Below, piece by piece: positions 1-5,363 of a stretch of DNA of 5,363 nt (positions are counted from its first letter, which is position 1; each line of letters begins with the position of its first letter). The notes below the pieces were generated by a model. That model saw only the letters and a program-made list of their open reading frames with translations, was not told the origin of the DNA and did not search any database. Position numbers and translations under genes: made by a program. The stretch covers positions 1-5,363 of the forward strand of contig JALWQC010000275.1 in NCBI GenBank assembly GCA_027080755.1, given 5' to 3'. The DNA is from Paracoccaceae bacterium (GTDB lineage: Bacteria; Pseudomonadota; Alphaproteobacteria; Rhodobacterales; Rhodobacteraceae).

Positions 1-27
1 GTTTGTGCATGGTTTCCATGCACAAAC
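1..27. repeat. Perfect inverted repeat at the left edge (12-bp arms, 3-nt loop)
   Basis: Bases 1-12 (gtttgtgcatgg) are the exact reverse complement of bases 16-27 (ccatgcacaaac), separated by ttt. The right arm is normal phoR coding sequence (Met-His-Lys-Gln). The left arm puts Cys-Met-Val-Ser where this kinase family usually has a Phe-Leu-x-x type sequence. A perfect fold-back exactly at the end of the sequence is typical of an assembly or amplification chimera, although a genuine hairpin cannot be excluded. Confidence 0.75.
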
Positions 28-581
28 AGGCCAGCCGGATGCAGCGCCTTGTGGATGATCTGATGTCCCTGAGCCGGATAGAGATGAAGGCCCACATCCG
101 CCCTGCCACCCCGTGCGACCCCTTTGCGCTGGTCTGCGAAACCGTCGCGGCCCTGCTGCCCCTGCAAGAGGAAACCGGCGTGCGCATTGTCTGCAAACTG
201 CCCGACAGCGGCCCCGCGGTTTTCGGGGACCGGGACCAGCTTAACCAGGTGTTTACCAATCTGGTGGTCAACGCGATGAAATACGGCGGCGACGGCGAAA
301 AGGTGGAAATCCTGCAAGCCGTGGATGAAAAGGACCATTCCGGCATGGTCGGCATCACCATCCGCGATTACGGCACCGGCATTGCGCCGAAACATCTGGA
401 GCGCCTGACCGAGCGCTTTTACCGCGTGAACGCCACCCAAAGTCGCAACAAGGGCGGGACCGGTCTGGGGCTGGCGATTGTGAAGCACATCCTGCAACGC
501 CACGGCGGAGAGTTGCAGATTGAATCAACCCTTGGCGAGGGCAGCGCCTTTACCGTCTGGTTGCCGCGCAAAGAGGATTGA
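3..581 (+). CDS. phoR: PhoR-type phosphate regulon sensor histidine kinase, C-terminal part (5' truncated)
   Basis: This is the catalytic half of a two-component sensor kinase. By family knowledge it sits at the inner membrane and phosphorylates the response regulator PhoB under phosphate limitation. Residue numbers count from the first visible codon. Residues 6-28 (MHKQASRMQRLVDDLMSLSR, then IEM) match the second helix of the HisKA dimerisation domain. The H-box with the phospho-accepting His, and any PAS or membrane segments, lie off the left edge. The HATPase_c domain is complete: N-box around NQVFTNLVVNAMKYGG (81-96, Asn90), DYGTGIAP (122-129), ERFYRV (137-142) and GGTGLGLAIVKHI (151-163), ending in a typical FTVWLPRKED tail. 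The true start is not in the window; the TTG at 3 is only where the open frame begins. The first few codons lie in an inverted repeat and may not be authentic. PhoR rather than another kinase is inferred from the pstSCA neighbourhood and the LVDDLMSLSRIEM segment typical of PhoR. Confidence 0.88.
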   Translation: MCMVSMHKQASRMQRLVDDLMSLSRIEMKAHIRPATPCDPFALVCETVAALLPLQEETGVRIVCKLPDSGPAVFGDRDQLNQVFTNLVVNAMKYGGDGEKVEILQAVDEKDHSGMVGITIRDYGTGIAPKHLERLTERFYRVNATQSRNKGGTGLGLAIVKHILQRHGGELQIESTLGEGSAFTVWLPRKED

Positions 582-638
582 TTGCAAGGGCGGCGGGAAT
601 GCTTTAGCAACGGATAAAATCATTGAAAGGCTTGTGAT

Positions 639-2255
639 ATGTCCGCCCCGATCCGGTATTTCCTGTTTTTGCTGGCCCTGACGGGGCTTGCCGCGGCTGT
701 GATGCTGTCCGGCCCGGGGGTGGCTGTTACCTTTCATATCGGGGATATTCTGCATGCGTTGGAGGCCTCGGTCCGTATCATGGACGGCGAGCTGCCGCAT
801 CTGGATTTCATGACCCCGATCGGCATTCTGGCCTTTGCCCCGATTTCCCTGTTTCTGGCGGCGGGTTTCGGGCCGGGGGAGTCGCTTGTGCTGGCCAATA
901 CGCTGGTAACGCTGGCCCTGCTGCCGGTGATTGCCTATGTCGCGCTTGGCCGTCTGGCAGGCTGGTCCCGCTGGCTGTTCGGGGCGGCGCTGGTGGTGTT
1001 GCTAATGGCGTTTATCTATGGCGGCACGGATGCGGGCGTTTCGTTTTCCATGCACTATAACCGCTGGGCCTGGGCCATTTCCTTTCTGGTGCTGGTCACG
1101 GCAATCTGGCCGCCGGCGGGGAAGGCACATCCCGTTCTGGACGCCCTTGTTATCGGCGGGGGCATGGCGGTGCTGGCGCTGCTGAAGATGACGTTTTTTA
1201 TGGCTTTCGGGGTCTCGGTCCTGCTGATCCTGCTGTTGGATCGCAAGTTTCGCCTGCTGGCGCTGTCGGCGCTGGTCGGTCTGGCGGTGGCGCTGGTGGT
1301 TACGCTGCTGTTCGGTCTGGACTACTGGTTTGCCTATGCGGACAACCTGCTGCAAGTCGCGCTGCATTCGCCGCGCCCCAACCCGGACCGCCCGTTTGTG
1401 CAAACGCTGGCGGCGCCGGACCGCAAGCTAGGCACGCTGGTCTATATCGTGGCGATTATCCTGCTGCGGTTGAGCGGGGCCAAACGTGCGGGAACGGTGC
1501 TTTTACTGCTGGCGCCGGCGTTTTTCTATGTCGTTTACCAGAATTTCGGGAACGAGCAAAAATGGCTGCCGTTTCTGGCGCTGTTTTTGCTGGCCAACCT
1601 GCCGGCCACAGGCGCACGGCGGTTTTTCGGGGTGGATGCCCGCCAGATCGCCAATGTTTTGACCATTGTTTCGCTTACCATCGCCATCCCGACTGTTCTG
1701 GCGCTGTTTTCGTCCATCATCGGGGTGGCGCAGGTGGATAAAACCGCGATGAAACCCTATCCCTTTGCCCGAATGCAGCAGGATATCTGGCTGGATGGCG
1801 CCCTGAATTTCGTCCTTCTGACAGCAAATTACCGCCCGACCGAACAGCAGCTTTCCGCGATCCGGCAAAATACGGGCGATTTCCCCGTGTCGATTCAAAG
1901 CTTTCAGGGCGAAGAGCTGCCCCTGTGCGGGTTGCAGGCGGGATATGTGCAACGGGATTTGCAGGCTATCGCGCTTTTGCAAACGCAAGGCGTGCCGGTG
2001 GAAAAACAGGTGGTTCTGGCCGATAACACCAACAGCATCTGGCTGGCCTCGGAGTATGCGCGGCCCAAGGGTGGCTCGCCGTGGTATTACAGCGGGGGCT
2101 ATGGTTACGAAAACGCGGATTACTACCTGATTCCCCTGTGTCCGGTGATGTCTGTTGCCCGCGGGGAATCCCTGAAGGCGATGCAGGAAAGCGGGTGGAA
2201 ATTCGCGGAAATCGGGCGGTCCGATCAGTTTGTCCTGTATCGCATAGATAAATAA
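639..2255 (+). CDS. Polytopic membrane protein of unknown function, GT-C glycosyltransferase-like
   Basis: I do not recognise this 538-residue protein as a named family. It has roughly ten or eleven hydrophobic segments (about 6-24, 58-77, 84-104, 110-128, 143-158, 167-200 possibly two, 207-226, 264-278, 284-300, 308-322 and 338-362). A hydrophilic, probably periplasmic C-terminal region follows from about 366 to 538, containing VVLADNTNSIWLAS, SPWYYSGGYGY and a DYYLIPLCP block. After the first membrane segment comes HIGD (Asp36), then an ALEASVRIMDGELPHLDF stretch (Asp56). The layout D...R...G..P..DF.....G is what GT-C-fold glycosyltransferases (ArnT/PMT-like, using polyprenyl-phosphate sugars) show in their first external loop, where an Asp is catalytic. 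That assignment is inference. The ATG at 639 is preceded by GAAAGG at 625-630, 8 nt upstream. The gene starts 57 bp after phoR with no terminator between, so co-transcription with phoR is likely. It has no visible Pho box of its own. Alternatively it could be a lipid-linked sugar flippase or another membrane transferase. Confidence 0.85.
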   Translation: MSAPIRYFLFLLALTGLAAAVMLSGPGVAVTFHIGDILHALEASVRIMDGELPHLDFMTPIGILAFAPISLFLAAGFGPGESLVLANTLVTLALLPVIAYVALGRLAGWSRWLFGAALVVLLMAFIYGGTDAGVSFSMHYNRWAWAISFLVLVTAIWPPAGKAHPVLDALVIGGGMAVLALLKMTFFMAFGVSVLLILLLDRKFRLLALSALVGLAVALVVTLLFGLDYWFAYADNLLQVALHSPRPNPDRPFVQTLAAPDRKLGTLVYIVAIILLRLSGAKRAGTVLLLLAPAFFYVVYQNFGNEQKWLPFLALFLLANLPATGARRFFGVDARQIANVLTIVSLTIAIPTVLALFSSIIGVAQVDKTAMKPYPFARMQQDIWLDGALNFVLLTANYRPTEQQLSAIRQNTGDFPVSIQSFQGEELPLCGLQAGYVQRDLQAIALLQTQGVPVEKQVVLADNTNSIWLASEYARPKGGSPWYYSGGYGYENADYYLIPLCPVMSVARGESLKAMQESGWKFAEIGRSDQFVLYRIDK

Positions 2256-2278
2256 CCGTTTTTTTTCAATGCTCTAGA
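2256..2278 (+). other. T-run after the membrane protein gene; no hairpin
   Basis: Eight consecutive T (2259-2266) follow the stop codon directly, but there is no stable stem immediately before them. The nearest short palindrome (2211-2225, atcgg/ccgat) is too far upstream. This is therefore not a convincing intrinsic terminator. The AT-rich stretch lies just upstream of the Pho box and might instead act as an upstream promoter element, which is speculative. Confidence 0.3.
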
Positions 2279-2296
2279 CCGTCATAAATCTGTCAT
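2279..2296 (+). promoter_or_regulatory. Pho box (PhoB binding site), primary
   Basis: The sequence ccgtcataaatctgtcat matches the enterobacterial Pho box CTGTCATAAATCTGTCAT at 17 of 18 positions. It consists of two 7-bp direct repeats, CCGTCAT (2279-2285) and CTGTCAT (2290-2296), spaced 11 bp apart by AAAT. It lies 95 bp upstream of the pstS start. In PhoB-activated promoters the box replaces the -35 element and ends about 10 bp before the -10. Here a TAAAAT hexamer begins exactly 10 bp after the box. This site should make pstS and downstream genes inducible by phosphate starvation. Confidence 0.9.
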
Positions 2297-2300
2297 CTGT

Positions 2301-2318
2301 CTGTAATAAAATTGACGA
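2301..2318 (+). promoter_or_regulatory. Second, weaker Pho box in phase with the first
   Basis: CTGTAAT (2301-2307) continues the 11-bp repeat register of the primary box. TTGACGA (2312-2318) is a degenerate fourth repeat. Over 18 positions it matches the consensus at 12. Tandem boxes are known ahead of strongly PhoB-controlled genes such as E. coli pstS. This one overlaps the proposed -10 hexamer, so it may be an accessory site, a site serving a start further downstream, or a chance extension of the repeat. Confidence 0.55.
2307..2312 (+). promoter_or_regulatory. Predicted -10 hexamer of the pstS promoter
   Basis: TAAAAT differs from TATAAT at one position and begins 10 bp after the end of the primary Pho box, the spacing expected of PhoB-dependent promoters. 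No matching -35 is needed in this class. Transcription would start near 2319-2321, giving a pstS leader of about 70 nt. Confidence 0.6.
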
Positions 2319-2323
2319 TGAAA

Positions 2324-2365
2324 ACGGATAGCTTTTCCGTGATCCGGCGGTATGTGATTGCCGGA
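2324..2365 (+). other. Possible leader hairpins between the promoter and pstS
   Basis: Two short stems lie in the predicted 5' untranslated leader. ACGGA (2324-2328) pairs with TCCGT (2336-2340) across a 7-nt loop. TCCGGC (2343-2348) pairs with GCCGGA (2360-2365) across an 11-nt loop. Neither is followed by a T-run, so they are not terminators. They could stabilise the abundant pstS transcript, or they could be chance pairing in GC-rich DNA. Confidence 0.3.
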
Positions 2366-2391
2366 CGTTTGACACAAGTCTGGAGAGATCC

Positions 2392-3387
2392 ATGAAAACT
2401 GCACGTATCATTTCCGTTGTTCTGGCAACAACCCTGCTGGCCGGTGCCGCGAGCGCGCGCGAACAGATCCGCATTGTCGGCTCTTCCACCGTTTTTCCGT
2501 TTTCCACGGCCGTTGCCGAACAGTTTGGCAAAACCACGGATTTTCCGACTCCGGTTGTAGAATCCACCGGCTCGGGTGGCGGGTTGAAGCTGTTTTGCGC
2601 CGGTGTGGGCGAGGATACGCCCGACATCACCAACGCCTCGCGCCGCATGAAGGCCAAGGAATTCCGGCAGTGTCAGGAAAACGGGGTTACCGACATTACC
2701 GAAGCTGTCATAGGTTTTGACGGGATCGTTCTGGCCAATGCCATCGACGCGCCGACCTTCGAGGTTACCCGCGAACAGCTATGGCTGGCGCTGGCGGCGG
2801 CCGGCCCGAAGCCGGCGATGTGGTCGGATGTCGATCCCTCGCTTCCGGCCGAAGCGATCGAGGTTCTTGGCCCTCCGCCGTCCTCGGGCACACGCGACGC
2901 TTTCGAGGAGCTGGTGATGGAAAAGGGCTGCGAGGCCGCCGGCAAGGAAAAGGATTTCTGCAAGCACGAGGGTTCGGAAATCCGCGAGGACGGCCCCTAT
3001 ATCGAAGCCGGCGAAAACGACAACCTGATCGTTTCCAAGCTGGAGGCAAACCACGCCGCCGTCGGGATCTTCGGGTTCTCTTTTCTGGACCAGAACAGCG
3101 ATGCCATCAAAGGCGCAACCGTTGACGGCGTGGAGCCGGAGTTCGACGCCATCGCCGAAGGGGATTATCCGGTGTCGCGGTCGCTGTATTTCTACATCAA
3201 GGACGCGCATGTCGGCGTTATTCCGGGCATTGTGGAATACGCGGACGAGTTCACATCCGAGGCGGCAGCCGGCGAAGAAGGCTATCTGACCGACAAGGGC
3301 CTGATCCCGCTGCCGCCCGAGCAGTTCGAGGAAAACCGCAACCGGGTTCTGGCGCTGGAAAAGATGACCGGCGAAGGGCTGGAATAG
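2392..3387 (+). CDS. pstS: PstS, periplasmic phosphate-binding protein
   Basis: PstS is the high-affinity phosphate receptor of the PstSCAB ABC importer; it works in the periplasm and hands phosphate to PstC/PstA. The 331-residue product begins with a Sec signal peptide, MKTARI followed by a hydrophobic core, with likely cleavage after Ala-Ser-Ala22. The mature protein has the PBP_like_2 motifs that line the phosphate site: GSSTVFPF (30-37), ESTGSGGGLKLF (57-68), DITNASRR (78-85), FDGIVLAN (109-116) and PPSSGTRDAF (162-171). The Ser-Gly-Thr-Arg segment supplies ligand contacts in known PstS proteins. Cysteines at 69, 94, 180 and 190 could form two disulfides. The ATG at 2392 has a GGAG Shine-Dalgarno at 2382-2385, 6 nt upstream. 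A Pho box and -10 precede the gene and a strong hairpin with a T-run follows it, so it is probably expressed more highly than pstC and pstA. Full length, no anomalies. Confidence 0.96.
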   Translation: MKTARIISVVLATTLLAGAASAREQIRIVGSSTVFPFSTAVAEQFGKTTDFPTPVVESTGSGGGLKLFCAGVGEDTPDITNASRRMKAKEFRQCQENGVTDITEAVIGFDGIVLANAIDAPTFEVTREQLWLALAAAGPKPAMWSDVDPSLPAEAIEVLGPPPSSGTRDAFEELVMEKGCEAAGKEKDFCKHEGSEIREDGPYIEAGENDNLIVSKLEANHAAVGIFGFSFLDQNSDAIKGATVDGVEPEFDAIAEGDYPVSRSLYFYIKDAHVGVIPGIVEYADEFTSEAAAGEEGYLTDKGLIPLPPEQFEENRNRVLALEKMTGEGLE

Positions 3388-3401
3388 GCCCGTAATTCAG
3401 G

Positions 3402-3432
3402 GCGGGGGCGCGGAAATGCGCCCTCGCTTTTT
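3402..3432 (+). terminator. Rho-independent terminator or attenuator between pstS and pstC
   Basis: GCGGGGGCGC (3402-3411) pairs with GCGCCCTCGC (3418-3427) over 10 bp, with a single G-T wobble and a 6-nt loop (ggaaat), and TTTTT follows at 3428-3432. It begins 15 bp after the pstS stop. Since pstC has no recognisable promoter of its own in the 63 bp that remain, partial read-through is the simplest reading. It would give high PstS and lower PstCAB, as known for binding-protein-dependent transport operons. Confidence 0.85.
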
Positions 3433-3495
3433 GCATATTTAACGGCTATGTGCGGGCTGTTCTGACAAGGCTGCCATGCAAACCAGAGGGATCAC

Positions 3496-4872
3496 ATGCT
3501 GGGTTTAACCATACTTTTCGTTATCGGGCTGGCCGTGCTTTTCTATATTCTGGCCCGGGCGCGCGCCCTGCGGGTGTGCAATGGCAACGTCAGCCTGCTG
3601 CATTCGCGCCCGACCTACCACGGGCTGTATAGCCTGCTGTGGGTGCTGATTGTCGGTCTGGTGCTGTTGCTGGTGCTTTCGCTGGGCTGGGGTGCCTATC
3701 TGGACCAGTATTTTCTGGCGAAAATCCGCGCGGCGCTGCCGGATGCGGGGGCATTGCAGCATAATCTTGTCTATGCGGATGCCAAGGCGATTGCCGCGGG
3801 GAAAATCAGTTCTTCCAGTGATGCCCTGCGCGAGGATATCGCACACCGCTATGCCACGGCCGAGTGGTTCCGCGTTGCTGTCACGGTCGTTGTCACCCTG
3901 CTGGGGGCGATTGTGGCGGGGGGTGTGACCCTGCGCAAGGTCACGCCGGAATGGCGGGCGCGCAACCGTTCCGAAACTATCATCCGTTTGCTTTTGTGGG
4001 CCAGTGCCTCGGTGGCGGTGTTAACCACGATCGGGATTGTCCTGTCGCTGGTTTTCGAGACGTTTTCCTTTTTCAACAACATCGGCTGGCGGATCGACAA
4101 GTTCTTGCTCGGCACCCGTTGGAGCCCTCTTTCCGGTGTGCAGGACGGGGTGCTGGACCCGGACAAGGTCGGGGCAATTCCACTGTTTGCCGGCACTCTG
4201 ATGATTACGGGTATTGCCATGCTGGTGGCGGTTCCCATCGGGCTGTTTGCCGCGATCTACCTGTCGGATTTCGCCGGTCCGAAGGTGCGGGCCTGGGGTA
4301 AACCGATGTTGGAGATTCTGGCCGGCATCCCGACCGTTGTTTACGGATTTTTCGCCGCAATCACCGTTGCCCCCTTCATCCGCAGAACCGGCGAGGCGCT
4401 GGGCTTCGACGTGGCCTCGGAAAGTGCGCTGGCGGCGGGTGTGGTGATGGGGATCATGATTATCCCGTTTATTTCCTCTTTGTCCGACGACGTGATCAAC
4501 GCCGTGCCGCAAAGCCTGCGGGACGGGTCCTACGGGCTGGGCGCGACAAAGGCGGAAACCATTCGGCAGGTGGTCCTGCCGGCGGCATTGCCGGGGATTG
4601 TTTCCGCGGTGTTGCTGGGGGTTTCGCGGGCGGTCGGGGAAACCATGATCGTGGTGATGGCGGCCGGACAGGGGGCCAATCTGACGGCCAACCCGCTGGA
4701 GTCCGTGACAACCGTTACCGTGCAGATCGTTATGCTGATCACCGGCGATACCGAGGCCTCAACCGCCGCCGGACCGGCCTTTACGCTGGGCTTTACGCTG
4801 TTTTTGATAACCCTGATGCTGAATATTTTCGCCCTCAGGTTCGTGAACAAATACCGGGAGATGTATGACTGA
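3496..4872 (+). CDS. pstC: PstC, phosphate ABC transporter permease with N-terminal extension
   Basis: PstC forms the inner-membrane phosphate channel with PstA and is driven by the ATPase PstB. The MetI-like permease domain covers roughly residues 230-450. It holds the PstC signature EILAGIPTVVYGFFA (273-287), the EAA loop region SLRDGSYGLGATKAETIRQV (340-359) that docks on the ATPase, and SRAVGETM (377-384). Of its 458 residues, about the first 160 have no counterpart in E. coli PstC (319 aa). They contain segments at about 2-20, 45-66 and 125-146, with a hydrophilic loop at about 68-122 that is probably periplasmic. A further membrane segment at 168-188 precedes a WRIDKFLLGTRWSP loop typical of PstC. 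Such long forms are, to my knowledge, common in Rhodobacterales. The ATG at 3496 has AGAGGG at 3485-3490, 5 nt upstream. The stop codon overlaps the pstA start. Transcription probably depends on read-through of the preceding terminator. Confidence 0.95.
   Translation: MLGLTILFVIGLAVLFYILARARALRVCNGNVSLLHSRPTYHGLYSLLWVLIVGLVLLLVLSLGWGAYLDQYFLAKIRAALPDAGALQHNLVYADAKAIAAGKISSSSDALREDIAHRYATAEWFRVAVTVVVTLLGAIVAGGVTLRKVTPEWRARNRSETIIRLLLWASASVAVLTTIGIVLSLVFETFSFFNNIGWRIDKFLLGTRWSPLSGVQDGVLDPDKVGAIPLFAGTLMITGIAMLVAVPIGLFAAIYLSDFAGPKVRAWGKPMLEILAGIPTVVYGFFAAITVAPFIRRTGEALGFDVASESALAAGVVMGIMIIPFISSLSDDVINAVPQSLRDGSYGLGATKAETIRQVVLPAALPGIVSAVLLGVSRAVGETMIVVMAAGQGANLTANPLESVTTVTVQIVMLITGDTEASTAAGPAFTLGFTLFLITLMLNIFALRFVNKYREMYD
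4856..4860 (+). promoter_or_regulatory. Ribosome binding site for pstA, inside pstC
   Basis: GGGAG lies in the last codons of pstC, 11 nt before the ATG at 4872. It is the only purine-rich site near the candidate starts. It favours the ATG at 4872 over the in-frame ATG at 4881, which has no such site in good position. The TGATG junction points to translational coupling with pstC. Confidence 0.6.
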
Positions 4873-5363
4873 TGGTCGATATGAAGGAACTCTCGAAGCA
4901 GCATGGCTCGGTGGCGTCGGCCAAACGGCTGAAGAAACGCAAGGCGGCGCAGTGGCGTTTGCAGGCCTATGGCATTCTGGCGATTGTGCTGGCGGGGCTG
5001 GCGCTGGGCGCGCTGTTGTGGTCCGTGATCAGCAAGGCTGGCGGGGCCCTGACCGAAAGCTATATCACCCTGCCCGTGCAGCTGGAACAAAGCGACATAG
5101 ACCCCGACGCCACCGGCGATCCCAAGGTGATCGGCAAGGCAAATTGGGGCGGGATTGTCAAAGACGCGCTAAAGGCCGCGTTTCCCTATGTGAAGGACCG
5201 CAAGCTGAAGCGGCAGATGTATGATCTGGTCAGCGGCGGCGCGGCCTTCGATTTGCGCGAAATGGTGATGAAGGATCCCTCGCTTGTCGGGCAGACGTTC
5301 GATTTCCGGTTTCTGGCCTCGGATGTTTCCGACCTGTATCTGAAGGGCAGCTACGGCACGATG
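4872..5363 (+). CDS. pstA: PstA, phosphate ABC transporter permease, N-terminal part (3' truncated)
   Basis: PstA is the second membrane subunit of the phosphate importer. The frame opens at the ATG at 4872, which shares its A with the pstC TGA stop, and stays open for 164 codons to the window edge. Residues 1-31 are basic and cytoplasmic (AKRLKKRKAAQWR). A membrane segment spans about 32-53. The rest visible is hydrophilic and presumably periplasmic: SYITLPVQLE (63-72), then DLVSGGAAFDLREMV (118-132), KDPSLVGQTFDF (134-145) and SDVSDLYLKGSYG (150-162). This layout, with a large periplasmic insert before the permease core, is what I associate with the long PstA forms of Rhodobacterales; E. 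coli PstA (296 aa) lacks it. The MetI-like permease domain and EAA loop lie beyond the right edge, so identity rests on this extension, the position after pstC and the one-base overlap. An alternative start at 4881 would remove only three residues. Confidence 0.87.
   Translation, partial: MVDMKELSKQHGSVASAKRLKKRKAAQWRLQAYGILAIVLAGLALGALLWSVISKAGGALTESYITLPVQLEQSDIDPDATGDPKVIGKANWGGIVKDALKAAFPYVKDRKLKRQMYDLVSGGAAFDLREMVMKDPSLVGQTFDFRFLASDVSDLYLKGSYGTM

Noticed and set aside
582..638. Promoter or terminator between phoR and the membrane protein gene
   Set aside because: Only a TAAAAT (615-620) without a -35 partner and a 4-bp stem were found, which is too weak to call either.
1002..1403. Minus-strand open frame of 133 codons inside the membrane protein gene
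   Set aside because: The product is rich in Gln, Arg and His, as expected of the reverse complement of a Leu/Val/Ala-rich membrane protein; there is no independent evidence for it.
1394..1405. Short palindrome gtttgtgcaaac resembling the edge repeat
   Set aside because: It has 5-bp arms within coding sequence and only partial similarity to the edge repeat; it is consistent with chance.
2312..2317. TTGACG as a sigma-70 type -35 box
   Set aside because: No acceptable -10 lies 16-18 bp downstream (2335-2340 is ttccgt); it is better read as the degenerate fourth Pho repeat.
2369..2374. TTGACA just upstream of pstS as a second -35 box
   Set aside because: It lies 17 bp before the start codon, so any -10 would fall at the start of the gene, and none is seen there.
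2274..2657. Minus-strand open frame of 127 codons across the pstS promoter and 5' end
   Set aside because: It lies antisense to a well-supported gene and its promoter, its product resembles nothing I know, and GC-rich coding DNA commonly yields such frames.
3457..3477. CTGTTCT and CTGCCAT ahead of pstC as a Pho box
   Set aside because: The two heptamers are 14 bp apart instead of 11 and each departs from the consensus, and no -10 follows at the right distance.
4021..4512. Minus-strand open frame of 163 codons opposite pstC (and a similar one at 4530-5090)
   Set aside because: Both have shadow-type composition and run antisense to pstC and pstA, whose plus-strand frames are certain.
4865..5224. 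Plus-strand open frame of 119 codons overlapping the pstC/pstA junction
   Set aside because: It is out of frame with pstA, whose frame gives a recognisable permease N-terminus; this one gives a low-complexity Gly/Arg/Ala-rich product.

Overview
The window is a stretch of a Pho regulon locus from a moderately GC-rich alphaproteobacterium, most likely of the Rhodobacterales (Roseobacter/Rhodobacter group). That placement is inference. It rests on the type of PstS (PBP_like_2 family with the DITNASRR block and paired cysteines), on PstC and PstA with long N-terminal extensions of the kind I associate with that order, and on base composition. All genes lie on the plus strand.

Layout, left to right: (1) the 3' part of a PhoR-type phosphate-sensing histidine kinase, truncated by the left edge, where the first 27 bases form a perfect 12-bp inverted repeat; (2) a 538-residue polytopic membrane protein of unknown function whose N-terminal loop resembles GT-C glycosyltransferases; (3) a 136-bp intergenic region with a near-consensus Pho box, a second weaker box in the same 11-bp phase, a well-placed -10 hexamer and possible leader hairpins; (4) pstS, the periplasmic phosphate-binding protein; (5) a strong rho-independent terminator or attenuator; (6) pstC, a phosphate permease subunit; (7) the first 164 codons of pstA, overlapping the pstC stop by one base and cut by the right edge. 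The usual next genes (pstB, phoU, phoB) would lie beyond the right edge and are not visible.

How the parts fit: PhoR senses phosphate limitation together with the Pst transporter and, by family knowledge, phosphorylates PhoB. PhoB-P would bind the box ahead of pstS and drive the operon. PstS delivers phosphate to the PstC/PstA channel, which PstB powers. The hairpin after pstS would let PstS be made in excess over the membrane subunits. The membrane protein between phoR and pstS has no Pho box of its own and probably reads through from phoR. It is the least explained element here. The rest is a canonical system; I do not see evidence for a wholly new multi-gene system.
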